From Verrucomicrobiaceae bacterium (lineage in GTDB: Bacteria; Verrucomicrobiota; Verrucomicrobiia; Verrucomicrobiales; Akkermansiaceae), in NCBI GenBank assembly GCA_027487435.1, contig JAIYDP010000226.1:1-40555 (forward strand): a stretch of 40,555 nucleotides of DNA, given 5' to 3'. Each line of letters opens with the position of its first letter. Position 1 is the first letter of the stretch. Below the pieces are notes generated by a model. That model saw only the letters and a program-made list of their open reading frames with translations. It did no database searches and was not told the origin of the DNA. Below, piece after piece: positions 1 through 7,867 of the stretch. The position numbers were made by a program, and so were the translations under genes.

Positions 1-1
1 C

Positions 2-277
2 GGACTCTCGAAAACCAATTACGGACGTGACCACCATCCACGTGCGTTCTCGATTTGGATGGCAGGCGGAGGTGTCAAAGGCGGCTTCAATTATGGCACC
101 ACGGATGATTACTCGTTCGACATTCTAGAAAATCCCGTCCACGTTCGAGATCTTCACGCCACCATTCTGCAACTCATGGGCATCGACCATCACAAGCTAA
201 CCTTCAAGTATCAAGGTTTGGACAACAAAATCACAGGTGTAGCCCCCGTCAACATTCCCCAACAAATTCTCCTTTGA
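2..277 (+). CDS. DUF1501 domain protein, C-terminal part (5' end outside window)
   Basis: Reading frame 2 is open from the window edge to a TGA at 275-277. The visible 91 residues contain the pattern [25 protein letters not shown] (split here: [10 protein letters not shown] followed by AGGGVKGG), then [16 protein letters not shown] and a C-terminal [10 protein letters not shown]. These are typical of the end of DUF1501 proteins, which are sulfatase-fold, Tat-exported proteins of Planctomycetes and Verrucomicrobia with no firmly assigned reaction. The same motifs appear near the end of the complete DUF1501 gene at 32211-33623, so this window touches two separate clusters of the family. Only the C-terminus is visible, so start and signal peptide cannot be judged. 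Family membership is clear; function is unknown. Confidence 0.85.
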   Translation, partial: GLSKTNYGRDHHPRAFSIWMAGGGVKGGFNYGTTDDYSFDILENPVHVRDLHATILQLMGIDHHKLTFKYQGLDNKITGVAPVNIPQQILL

Positions 278-279
278 GT

Positions 280-684
280 ATGTCCACTGTCGAAATTCTC
301 CGTGCCTACTATGATGCCTTTCAAAAGGAAGACCATGAAGCCATGCTCTCCCTTCTCGATCCCGACGTGATCCATGACATCAATCAAGGTGGCAGAGAAA
401 CAGGAATCGAAGCATTTCGCGCCTTTTTGTTGCGCATGAAACAGTGCTATCACGAGCAATTGGAAAATATCGTCATCATGACCTCCGCCGATGGCACGCG
501 AGCAGCGGCAGAATTCGTCGTTCATGGAACCTATCTTTTCGCCGACGAAGGGCTACCACCCGCGCATGGTCAAAAGTATGTTTTACCGGCAGGAGCGTTT
601 TTTCATATCGCTAACGATAAAATTACCCGCGTCTCTGTGTATTACAATTTGCCAGCTTGGCTTCATCAGGTTTCTTCGTCCTGA
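280..684 (+). CDS. SnoaL-like / NTF2-fold small protein
   Basis: The gene encodes about 134 residues starting at ATG 280, two bases after the stop of the DUF1501 gene, so the two are probably co-transcribed. The sequence has the layout of NTF2-like SnoaL/ketosteroid-isomerase-related proteins. An N-terminal helix reads VEILRAYYDAFQKED, then comes ALLSLL-like MLSLLDPDVIHDIN (the segment that lines the pocket in this fold), and the protein ends with strands around AGAFFHIANDKITRVSVYYN. Length matches the family (about 120-150). Such proteins bind or isomerise small hydrophobic molecules, but many have no known ligand and the substrate cannot be inferred here. A TTG start at 274 in the same frame is possible, but ATG is the simpler choice. 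Confidence 0.75.
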   Translation: MSTVEILRAYYDAFQKEDHEAMLSLLDPDVIHDINQGGRETGIEAFRAFLLRMKQCYHEQLENIVIMTSADGTRAAAEFVVHGTYLFADEGLPPAHGQKYVLPAGAFFHIANDKITRVSVYYNLPAWLHQVSSS

Positions 685-728
685 CCTTAGATGCCAGAAT
701 CGTCAAAATCCTAACAACCCAAATACCC

Positions 729-2624
729 ATGAAAAAAATCTGCCATGCTATGGCCTCGCTTGTTGCCATCGCACATGTTGCCTCTGCTGCGGAAGGACTG
801 TTCCTTGAAGCCGAAAATTTCGCCAACACGGGAGCTTGGGACATTGACCAACAATTTATGGAGCAAATGGGCTCGCCTTATTTGCTGGCTCATGGTCTAG
901 GTGTCCCGGTCGCCGATGCATCAACCACCTGCCAATTCCCCAAAGCTGGCAGTTACCGAGTTTGGGTCCGCACCAAGGACTGGGTGGCACCATGGCAAGC
1001 ACCTGGTGCTCCCGGAAAATTCCAGATCATCATCAATGGCGAACCCCTCAAGGAAACCTTTGGTACTAAGGGCGCAAAATGGCATTGGCACGATGGTGGA
1101 TTGGTAGAGATTTCTGCATCTCAAAAAGCAAAAACCGAGATTACTCTAAGGGATCTCACGGGTTTCGAAGGTCGATGCGATGCCATCTATTTTTCCGCCG
1201 ACCCGAATTTTCAACCTCCTGATGAAGGAGCGGCTTTGGTCGATTTTCGTAGAAAATCTCTCGGATTTCCTGATCAGCCGGCTGATGCTGGATCGTATGA
1301 CCTCGTCGTAGTGGGTGGCGGCATGGCAGGCACTGCAGCAGCAGTATCTGCGGCAAGACAAGGCTTGAGCGTCGCTCTCATACAAGATCGCCCCGTGCTT
1401 GGCGGCAATGCTAGCTCGGAAGTGCGTGTCTGGCCGGAAGGCCACACAAGACAAAAACCTTATCCGCACGTCGGCGAGATCGTGGAAGAACTTAGCCCAC
1501 CGCAAGACCCGAAATTGCGGCGCAATGCCGGTGCGGGCGATATTTATCAAGACGACCGCCGTAGCAAAGTGGTCGCCGCAGAAAAGCGCATTACTTTGTT
1601 TTTGGAGAATCGAATGATCTCCGCAAAACCTGCTGCTAAGACGATTCAAAGCATCGGAATTCAGAGCATTCGCACCGGTGAACGAAAAATTGTGCGCGGC
1701 AAGATGTTTGCTGATTGCACTGGCGATGCAACACTCGGCTTTCTTGTCGGAGCAGACTACGAGCTTTCTAACGAAGGCAATATGGGTTCGAGCAATTTAT
1801 GGAATGTGCTCGATCAAGCCAATCAAGAACAGGTAATCAAATGTGAGTGCAAAGACAAAGACGCACTAACCACCACCCTCGCACAAGGAACTGTGGCCGC
1901 GCCATTTCCGCGTTGCCCGTGGGCTATCGATCTGACCGATAAACCATTTCCTGGTCGTGATGAGCTACGTAAAGGCGATCTTGCCGGGTTAAACAAGCTA
2001 GGCGGCTGGTTTTGGGAGAGTGGATTCGACAAAGATCCTATCGCCGACATGGAAAACATCCGCGATCTCAACATGCGCGCGATGTTTGGAGCTTGGGATG
2101 CATTGAAAAATGTTGATAAAGTCTTGCCCAACCATCGACTCGGCTGGTCCGCCTTCATCGCCGGAAAACGCGAGTCCCGCAGGCTTCTTGGCGATGTGAT
2201 CCTCTCGGGAATGGACTTCCGTAACGGCAAGGTTTTTGAGGATGGCTGCTATCCCTGCAGTTGGCACATAGATATTCATACTCCCGACGAACGCTATGAA
2301 AAAGGCCACGACAAAGATGCGTTCATTTCCACCTTCACACGCGGAAAAGAATACAGTTACAAAGGCCCCTACTGGGCTCCCTATCGCACACTCTACAGCC
2401 GCAACATCAACAACCTGTTCATGGCAGGGCGCAATATCAGCGTCAATCGCGAGGCCTTGGGTGCTGTTCGCGTGATGCGCACCACCGGCATGATGGGCGA
2501 AATCGTCGGAAAAGCTGCGGCAATTGCCATCCAACAACAAAGCTCTCCACGTGGCGTGTATGAAAAGCACCTCGCAAAGCTCAAGGAATTGATGAGCCAG
2601 CCCCAGAAGCTCGAGCAACGATAA
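729..2624 (+). CDS. Secreted FAD-dependent oxidoreductase with N-terminal golvesin-like domain
   Basis: The start was set at ATG 729 because it gives a clear signal peptide (MKKICHAMASLVAIAHVASA, cleavage before AEGLF). The mature protein first has a beta-rich segment of about 130 residues (LFLEAENFANTGAW ... YRVWVRTKDW) resembling golvesin/carbohydrate-binding modules. A FAD_oxidored-type domain follows, with the dinucleotide-binding motif VVVGGGMAGTAAA near residue 195, then PVLGGNASSEVRV, ADCTGDATLGFL, and the C-terminal flavin-binding stretch LFMAGRNISVNREALG with the helix MMGEIVGKAAAIA. In total 631 residues. Proteins with this arrangement are frequent in Verrucomicrobia and Planctomycetes, are often labelled xanthan lyase-like or simply FAD-dependent oxidoreductase, and sit in polysaccharide-use regions. 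The substrate is unknown. It follows the SnoaL-like gene after 44 bp on the same strand and may share its transcript. Confidence 0.85.
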   Translation: MKKICHAMASLVAIAHVASAAEGLFLEAENFANTGAWDIDQQFMEQMGSPYLLAHGLGVPVADASTTCQFPKAGSYRVWVRTKDWVAPWQAPGAPGKFQIIINGEPLKETFGTKGAKWHWHDGGLVEISASQKAKTEITLRDLTGFEGRCDAIYFSADPNFQPPDEGAALVDFRRKSLGFPDQPADAGSYDLVVVGGGMAGTAAAVSAARQGLSVALIQDRPVLGGNASSEVRVWPEGHTRQKPYPHVGEIVEELSPPQDPKLRRNAGAGDIYQDDRRSKVVAAEKRITLFLENRMISAKPAAKTIQSIGIQSIRTGERKIVRGKMFADCTGDATLGFLVGADYELSNEGNMGSSNLWNVLDQANQEQVIKCECKDKDALTTTLAQGTVAAPFPRCPWAIDLTDKPFPGRDELRKGDLAGLNKLGGWFWESGFDKDPIADMENIRDLNMRAMFGAWDALKNVDKVLPNHRLGWSAFIAGKRESRRLLGDVILSGMDFRNGKVFEDGCYPCSWHIDIHTPDERYEKGHDKDAFISTFTRGKEYSYKGPYWAPYRTLYSRNINNLFMAGRNISVNREALGAVRVMRTTGMMGEIVGKAAAIAIQQQSSPRGVYEKHLAKLKELMSQPQKLEQR

Positions 2625-2683
2625 TCTTTGGCTTAGACCATTTTTGAGTTTCCCTTGATCGCAAGACGGGCTACATCCACGCC

Positions 2684-5443
2684 ATGAGAAAAGTGTTTTT
2701 GGGATGGGATCAGAGTCTGCTGCGCACAACTGCAGAGTGGCTTTGGCAGCATCGATCTTCCCTTCCCGATAGCATTGTCGTCGTGCCAACATCACAAGCT
2801 GGAAGACGCTTGCGCGGGGAACTCGCCGATATGGCAGATCGTCACGGCACGGCGATCTTCGGTTTACGGGTGGTCACGCCGGCGTTTTTTCTCCAACTCG
2901 ATGATTCAAGCGTCGCCGACGATTCGGTGGAATGGTTGGCGTGGATTGATGTGTTAGAGAACATTACCGATTGGACCAAGTATGCGGCGGCTTTTCCCCA
3001 TCCTCCTGAGATGGAGGGAATGGTTGCATTTGCGCGATCTCTTGCGGCATTGCGGCGAAATTTGCAAGAAGCTGGATTGTTGATTCGTGACGCTGCCCGG
3101 CCTCTGATGAGCGGCGGAGACACCGAGCGCTGGACTGCGCTTTCTTTGTTAGAAGAGATGGTCGAACGGACATTGCGCGATTGGGGCTACGTGAGCCGCA
3201 ACCAAGCACTGCGCGATGTTTCAACAGGAAAAACCCACATTTCCTCTGTGAAAGAGGCAAAAACCATCGTCCTTGCAGGCATTACCGAAGCATCAGAAGT
3301 GGCATGGCGTCAATGGGAGAGCCATCATGATTGCGTGTTATTGTTAGGCACGCACCAAGAACAAGAAGCGATGTTTGATCATCGAGGCATACCGCTTGCC
3401 TCGTGGCTCGATATTTCAAGCCCTTTTCCCGGACGACAAGGCATGCCAGGCAGCGTTTCCGTAGCAGCGAGCGGACGTAGTTTATCTCATCAATGCGTCG
3501 CACACCTCGCCGAGCTTGGCGTTTCATCGAAAGATTTGGCTCTTGTTAGCTGCGATTCAGATCTCGATGAAGAACTCGCAGTGGCATTCGCCCAACAGGG
3601 ATGGGTGATCCATCGCCCAGGCAAAACGATGCAAGGCCCGCACTCTGGCGAGTGGCTCAAGCACTGGGTTTCCTTGATCAAAGATCCCGACTTGGGAGCA
3701 TTGGCGCGCATGGTGCCTATGCCAGAAACATCATGCCTGACTAGCGTGCCAGCGAAGGAATTGTCCGCGGCTTTGGCAGAAATGCGCGACCAATGGCTGG
3801 TTCGTAGCGCCGAAGATGTGGAGCGCTTGGCAACAATCGCGATGGAGCGCAAGCCAATCGGTATGGATGTTTTACGCAAGGCACTCGCGGAACTGCACAC
3901 TTGGCGGAATCGATTTCTCCACAGTAGTTTCGCGAGTGCTTTGCGAGATTTGATGGAGGCTCTGGTCAGTGCGGGATTTTTGGATGGCACCGTGGCCTGT
4001 GAACGCATGGAATTGTTCGACACTTGGGAAAAATTGCGGCGCAAGGTGCAAAGACCCAATGATTTCTGGCTTGAGTTGCTATGCTCCGATTGGCCTCAGC
4101 CACAAGCTGAAAATCCCGAGCAGCGCGTGATCGATCTACAAGGCTGGCTCGAAGCTGGATTCGAGGATTCGTCTCATCTGGTTTTATGTGGCATGAGCGA
4201 TGGCAGCGTGCCTTCGTCTCCAGGCAGCGACCCGTGGCTAGGCGAAAGTGCGCGCAAGATTTTGCATCTTGTCACATCCGCCTCGCGAGCGGCGCGGGAT
4301 GCGTATCTTTTCCATTGCCTTTGTGCCTGTCGTGCGGCAACGGGGCGAGTGGATGTATTTCTTTCGAAAACGGCGAGCGATGGAAGCGTGCGACGACCAT
4401 CGCGAATTTTGCTACAGGCACAAGGAGCGGAGCTTGCAGAACGCGTCCGTCACGTTTTTGCCCATGTCGAGCAACAAACTACCGACCTCACATGGCAAGC
4501 CGATTGGCAATGGCAAATCCCGGGGGATGCCACGATCGGCAAAACCACCCCATTGGGAAAATCGATTTCCGTTACCGCACTGAGGGACTATCTCGCATGC
4601 CCGTTCCGTTTTTACCTGAAACATGCCGTGAAATTGCAAACTCGAGAACCAGAACGTGGTGAATGGAATGCTCGTAATTTTGGCGATATCATGCACCTTG
4701 TTCTCGAAAATTGGGGCAAGAATGCCGAAGCCCGCACCTTGGATGACCCAATCGCGCTGACCGATTGGCTACATACGGAACTCGAAAAACTCGTGCGGCG
4801 CAATTACGGCGAAAACCCTGCCATTGCCATCGTGATTCAGCAAGCGGCTCTTGCCCACCGCCTCGGCTGGTTCGCCGAGAAACAGTGCTTGCACTTTCGT
4901 GCTGGATGGCGGTTGCAGAATGTCGAAGTTCCTTTTTCCTTGGAGATTGGTCACTGGACCATCCGCGGAAAAATCGACCGTATTGATCTGCATGAAGCCA
5001 CTGGAGCTTGGCATCTATGGGATTACAAAAGCGGAAATCTGCGAGGTGGCATCATCGGAGAACATTCGAAAAAATGGCGAAATCAGGGATCTTGCCCAGC
5101 ACACCTGGCCGACGAGTCACGACTGTTTCAGCCAGACGGTAAATCGTTCTGGACCAATTTGCAACTCCCCCTCTATGCCGCGAGCAAAGTCACCGAGCAT
5201 CATCCAGAAATTGGCTACGTTGTCATGGGCGAATCAGAATCCAACATCAAATTCGATCCATGGGTCAATTATGACGAAACGTTGACACAGTCCGCACTGT
5301 CTTGCGCGGAGATGATCCTAGAAATGATTGATTCACGAAAATTTTGGCCACCTACCGAAAAACCAAAATATGATGATTATGCTTGCATGGCAGCGGGAGG
5401 CAAGTTCTTGGAAATGATGAAGCAATCATCTTCTACAGAATGA
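2684..5443 (+). CDS. AddB-like PD-(D/E)XK nuclease, inactive-helicase type
   Basis: The protein has 919 residues from ATG 2684. The C-terminal third contains the RecB/AddB-type nuclease module: ISVTALRDYLACPFRFYLK near residue 635, the metal-binding GKIDRID about residue 767 with the catalytic WDYKSG shortly after, and a downstream QLPLYAA motif. The N-terminal two thirds resemble a UvrD-like helicase scaffold (VVVPTSQAGRRLRGEL) but show no Walker A sequence, as expected for AddB-type subunits that have lost or reduced ATPase function. AddB usually works with AddA in end resection and recombination repair. No AddA partner lies beside it in this window. AddB also normally carries a four-cysteine iron-sulfur site; here I can see the first cysteine (LACPF) and one near the end (YACMA) but not the full C-terminal triplet. 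It may be an orphan or a stand-alone form. Confidence 0.8.
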   Translation: MRKVFLGWDQSLLRTTAEWLWQHRSSLPDSIVVVPTSQAGRRLRGELADMADRHGTAIFGLRVVTPAFFLQLDDSSVADDSVEWLAWIDVLENITDWTKYAAAFPHPPEMEGMVAFARSLAALRRNLQEAGLLIRDAARPLMSGGDTERWTALSLLEEMVERTLRDWGYVSRNQALRDVSTGKTHISSVKEAKTIVLAGITEASEVAWRQWESHHDCVLLLGTHQEQEAMFDHRGIPLASWLDISSPFPGRQGMPGSVSVAASGRSLSHQCVAHLAELGVSSKDLALVSCDSDLDEELAVAFAQQGWVIHRPGKTMQGPHSGEWLKHWVSLIKDPDLGALARMVPMPETSCLTSVPAKELSAALAEMRDQWLVRSAEDVERLATIAMERKPIGMDVLRKALAELHTWRNRFLHSSFASALRDLMEALVSAGFLDGTVACERMELFDTWEKLRRKVQRPNDFWLELLCSDWPQPQAENPEQRVIDLQGWLEAGFEDSSHLVLCGMSDGSVPSSPGSDPWLGESARKILHLVTSASRAARDAYLFHCLCACRAATGRVDVFLSKTASDGSVRRPSRILLQAQGAELAERVRHVFAHVEQQTTDLTWQADWQWQIPGDATIGKTTPLGKSISVTALRDYLACPFRFYLKHAVKLQTREPERGEWNARNFGDIMHLVLENWGKNAEARTLDDPIALTDWLHTELEKLVRRNYGENPAIAIVIQQAALAHRLGWFAEKQCLHFRAGWRLQNVEVPFSLEIGHWTIRGKIDRIDLHEATGAWHLWDYKSGNLRGGIIGEHSKKWRNQGSCPAHLADESRLFQPDGKSFWTNLQLPLYAASKVTEHHPEIGYVVMGESESNIKFDPWVNYDETLTQSALSCAEMILEMIDSRKFWPPTEKPKYDDYACMAAGGKFLEMMKQSSSTE

Positions 5444-5464
5444 TTTGCGGAATACTGGACAATA

Positions 5465-5998
5465 CTACTCCGCAGCCAACTTCACCTTCGCAAGCATGTT
5501 TTCGGCTTCTGTTCGTACGGCATCATTTTGCAAGAATACCAACTGCACCACGTAAAAATGTTGCCCCCGAATGATATAGAGAGCTTCGATCCCTACTTTT
5601 TTTCCCATACGCTCACACTTAAAACTCAAGCGCTTGGCTTCTTTGCCCGATACTTTTGCATCAGACATCGCTTGTGCTGGATTCGTCACACCCGGCATTC
5701 GAGCCATACGTATCAACTGGGCTTTAGAATCTCGCTCAATAGATGGCTTTGCAGCGTCCACGTAGGTAATCCGACTAACCGTGATTTCCATCGAACCTTC
5801 GGCGTTTTTTCCATGATGCGTCACCGACGCCGCAACGGAAGGGCTCAAGGGAGTATCCTTGCGCTCTTGTGAATCAAACGTTTTTTTCAACTCTATGGGA
5901 AAATCCACCTCCAGCCCGCTGATGATCGCAGGGGCAGCGTTTGCAACAGCAAAACATACGAAAATCGCAGCTAAAAAACGAACCACAAAAAAATACAT
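5465..5998 (-). CDS. Exported hypothetical protein
   Basis: The start was placed at the ATG at 5998 (complement) rather than further upstream because it gives a signal sequence, MYFFVVRFLAAIFVCFAVANA, with likely cleavage after NAA. The mature part is about 155 residues, mixed alpha/beta, with no cysteines except one in SFKCERMGKK and no catalytic motif I recognise. The segment ALYIIRGQHFYVVQLVFLQNDA near the end looks like beta strands followed by a helix (EAENMLAKVKLA), similar in pattern to small periplasmic proteins that test for stress or lipid binding, but I cannot name a family. It converges with the nuclease gene (gap 21 bp) and lies downstream of the repeat protein at 6076-7461 on the same strand. 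Confidence 0.6.
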   Translation of the reverse strand: MYFFVVRFLAAIFVCFAVANAAPAIISGLEVDFPIELKKTFDSQERKDTPLSPSVAASVTHHGKNAEGSMEITVSRITYVDAAKPSIERDSKAQLIRMARMPGVTNPAQAMSDAKVSGKEAKRLSFKCERMGKKVGIEALYIIRGQHFYVVQLVFLQNDAVRTEAENMLAKVKLAAE

Positions 5999-6075
5999 CA
6001 GGCGAAAGATAAAAACATAAAAAGAAATGTCAAGTTTCGGCTGAGGACAGCGGGGTGGCTCTGGCAAGTTTAGCG

Positions 6076-7461
6076 TTATCGGCCAAACCTGCCCATGCCA
6101 CCGCGCCCACCCCAGACATTGCCTTGTTCAATGCGTTGCTTCATTTCATCCGAGATCACAGTCGATTCTTTGACTCTCTGCTTGGCGGCTTCTGGATCAG
6201 TGCTCATCCAGCGCGCGACACTGACACCTACGGCTCGATTCCGTGAACCTTCATCAGCAATCGATTCTGCCAAGGATATATTTTGGGCGTAGTCCGTACC
6301 CGTATTGGAATAGACATAGGTTCCAATAGCTGTATCACGCATTTCTCCCTCTGGAACTTTATTGATCGCAGCTAATGCACCTTCACGGTCTTGTCGTGAA
6401 TAGTTCATCATCACATTGCGCATCGCATCCTCGTCGTCAATGGCAGAGGAAATCACAAGATCAAAGGCTTTTTGTGGCTCCACTTTCGAAAGTTCTTCTG
6501 CGACAGTGGTAGTGGCATTTTTGCGCTCTTTTTCATCAGTGATCGAGCTGAGCTCATTCATCGCTTGGAGCGGATTGTCACGAGCTAGGCCATCGAACGC
6601 ACGCTCGCGAGCTTCGACTTGTTGATCAGCAGGCAAACTAGCGATAAAAGATTGCGCCTCGCTCCAATCTTTGCCTCCGAGAGATTGTGCAATTTGGTTG
6701 TTGGCACGCATCTTCTGATCACCTTCCAAGGAGGCGGCAAGTGTGATGGCTTTCTTTGGATCGGTGGTCGCAACCTGACTGATAATTGAACTTACAGCAT
6801 TTACTGATTCAGTTCCCGTTAGAGACTTTGCCCAAGTCATTGCCGCATCTGGGTTTTGTCTCGCCCATTCACCTGCAATGATCGATGCACCGCCATTACC
6901 CATTGGGCCGCCGCCGCCGCGTCCACCGCCAAACATGCTCATCGCAGAAAACTCCCCTTTATTCGTATTATAATAGCTAGCCGCTCCGTTGGCATCGACG
7001 CTAGCCCAGCTTTGCATGATCGTCGGTTTGACAAACATCCCCGCAAAGCCCATTTTTCCGGAGTGTTCCATGGCAGAAAATGGATCTGTCTCTGCCCACT
7101 TAGCAAACAACACATACGAGGCCATAATCCGCTCGGGCATAGGCACATCGTCTAGCTTCTTTGCTTCTTCTGCCAATTGCTCGGGACTGAGCGATGAATA
7201 AAAGTCCAAAAGGGTTTGCATCCGTGCCAATTGCCCAGGCGTTTGCAAGATCTCTTGGGTATTTCTTGCTCTGCGAGGTGTGGATTTGGCATTCGCCTTA
7301 GATGAGCCTAGCTCTCCGGCTCGACTCGTGCGCGATGTCGAAGTCAAATCGGCAGAAACATCAGTGGCCTTTGCATCTGCGGGATTACCTTTACCAACAA
7401 AAAAACCTCCTGCTGCGCCAACAAGAAGAGTAATAACGGGATAGAGTGCTTTTTGATTCAT
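6076..7461 (-). CDS. Membrane-anchored protein made of short helical repeats, Gly/Arg-rich tail
   Basis: This gene encodes 461 residues. Residues 7-23 form a hydrophobic segment (YPVITLLVGAAGGFFVG), a signal anchor or signal peptide, followed by a Ser/Thr/Arg-rich linker to about residue 65. The rest is at least nine degenerate repeats of 30-45 residues built around a pattern of aromatic or Leu, three residues, D-P, two residues, A. Examples are WAETDPFSAMEHS, WARQNPDAAMTWA, VATTDPKKAITLA, LARDNPLQAMNEL and WMSTDPEAAKQRV. Such repeats suggest an all-helical solenoid that binds a protein or surface. A glycine-rich loop (MFGGGRGGGGPMGNGG) interrupts the array at about residue 185, and the C-terminus is VWGGRGGMGRFGR. 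I know similar proteins are common in Verrucomicrobia, but their role is not established. Confidence 0.7.
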   Translation of the reverse strand: MNQKALYPVITLLVGAAGGFFVGKGNPADAKATDVSADLTSTSRTSRAGELGSSKANAKSTPRRARNTQEILQTPGQLARMQTLLDFYSSLSPEQLAEEAKKLDDVPMPERIMASYVLFAKWAETDPFSAMEHSGKMGFAGMFVKPTIMQSWASVDANGAASYYNTNKGEFSAMSMFGGGRGGGGPMGNGGASIIAGEWARQNPDAAMTWAKSLTGTESVNAVSSIISQVATTDPKKAITLAASLEGDQKMRANNQIAQSLGGKDWSEAQSFIASLPADQQVEARERAFDGLARDNPLQAMNELSSITDEKERKNATTTVAEELSKVEPQKAFDLVISSAIDDEDAMRNVMMNYSRQDREGALAAINKVPEGEMRDTAIGTYVYSNTGTDYAQNISLAESIADEGSRNRAVGVSVARWMSTDPEAAKQRVKESTVISDEMKQRIEQGNVWGGRGGMGRFGR

Positions 7462-7675
7462 CGAAAAAAATAATGGTGTTCAGTAAGTTGAAACGATGGA
7501 TCCCGAATAAGTTGCGTTTTTATTTCGATAATTTTTTTTTCAGCTATCGAAGGATATATGTTTTACCCCAATCACGCCAAAAAACCCTATAAAACAAGGA
7601 TATTTCGGGTGTTTTCCGTCATTCGGCTCATGCAAATAAATTACACCATGAAAAAAAGATAAAATATTTTCAAAG

Positions 7676-7692
7676 TTGGCACGAATCCAGCT
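7676..7692 (+). promoter_or_regulatory. Sigma-54 type -24/-12 promoter, unit 1
   Basis: The sequence TTGGCACGAATCCAGCT has the invariant GG (7678-7679) and GC (7690-7691) with exactly ten bases between them and a perfect TGGCACG upstream half. The downstream half is weaker (CAGC in place of TTGC). The predicted start is near 7703, where similarity to the second unit begins. An AT-only palindrome (AAAATATTTT, 7661-7670) lies just upstream. Confidence 0.55.
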
Positions 7693-7702
7693 ATATCTCA
7701 TA

Positions 7703-7790
7703 CAGCACTACGTTGGTTTTTGGGTTTTCCGACGAGGCACAATAAAAGAACGGCCTGGCGAAGTAATTCGCCAGGCCGTTCTTACTTTAT
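7703..7790 (+). ncRNA. Putative sigma-54-dependent small RNA, copy 1
   Basis: From a predicted start at 7703 the sequence reads CAGCA, then a 22-nt block (7712-7733) identical to the one at 7877-7898. The block can fold into a hairpin with arms GTTGG and CCGAC (one G-U pair) around a U/G-only loop containing TTTTTGGGTTTT. A 12-17 nt AC-rich spacer follows, then a strong terminator-like hairpin ending near 7783 and a T-rich tail. Total length about 85 nt. There is no start codon with a downstream open frame of useful size inside it. Both the equal promoter-to-block distance and the covarying hairpin support a transcribed RNA. No known small-RNA family is recognised. The target is unknown. Confidence 0.55.
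7746..7790 (+). terminator. Terminator-like hairpin of unit 1
   Basis: Perfect 17-bp inverted repeat: left arm 7746-7762 (AAGAACGGCCTGGCGAA), loop GTAA (a GNRA tetraloop), right arm 7767-7783, followed by TACTTTAT. The T-run is interrupted, so termination may be partial. The symmetric A/T flanks mean it could also work on the minus strand. Confidence 0.65.
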
Positions 7791-7815
7791 AAAGTTGTGA
7801 TTTTCAGAAAAAATT

Positions 7816-7840
7816 ATCTGTAATGATTTTATTATCAGAT
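7816..7840 (+). promoter_or_regulatory. Possible operator: imperfect dyad abutting promoter 2
   Basis: ATCTGTAAT at 7816-7824 is mirrored by ATTATCAGAT at 7831-7840 (one extra base), ending one base before the TTGGCACG box. This is where a DNA-bending protein or a repressor could act, but sigma-54 activators normally bind further upstream. The dyad is visible; the role is inference. Confidence 0.25.
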
Positions 7841-7858
7841 TTGGCACGACACTTGCTT
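7841..7858 (+). promoter_or_regulatory. Sigma-54 type -24/-12 promoter, unit 2
   Basis: TTGGCACGACACTTGCTT is a near-perfect match to the sigma-54 consensus (TGGCACG, four bases, TTGC), with GG at 7843-7844 and GC at 7855-7856. Counting 12 bases on gives a start near 7868, again at CAGCA, exactly as in unit 1. Confidence 0.7.
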
Positions 7859-7867
7859 AATTTTGAA

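Noticed and set aside
716..723. AACCCAAA just before the FAD oxidoreductase start, complementary to the loop of the twin RNAs
   Set aside because: An eight-base match is expected by chance in a window this long, and a nine-base match at 30606-30614 lies at no start codon. Not evidence of targeting without a genome-wide test.
5447..5477. Possible bidirectional terminator between the convergent genes
   Set aside because: Only a six-base stem (TGCGGA / TCCGCA) with a long mismatched interior and no T-run.
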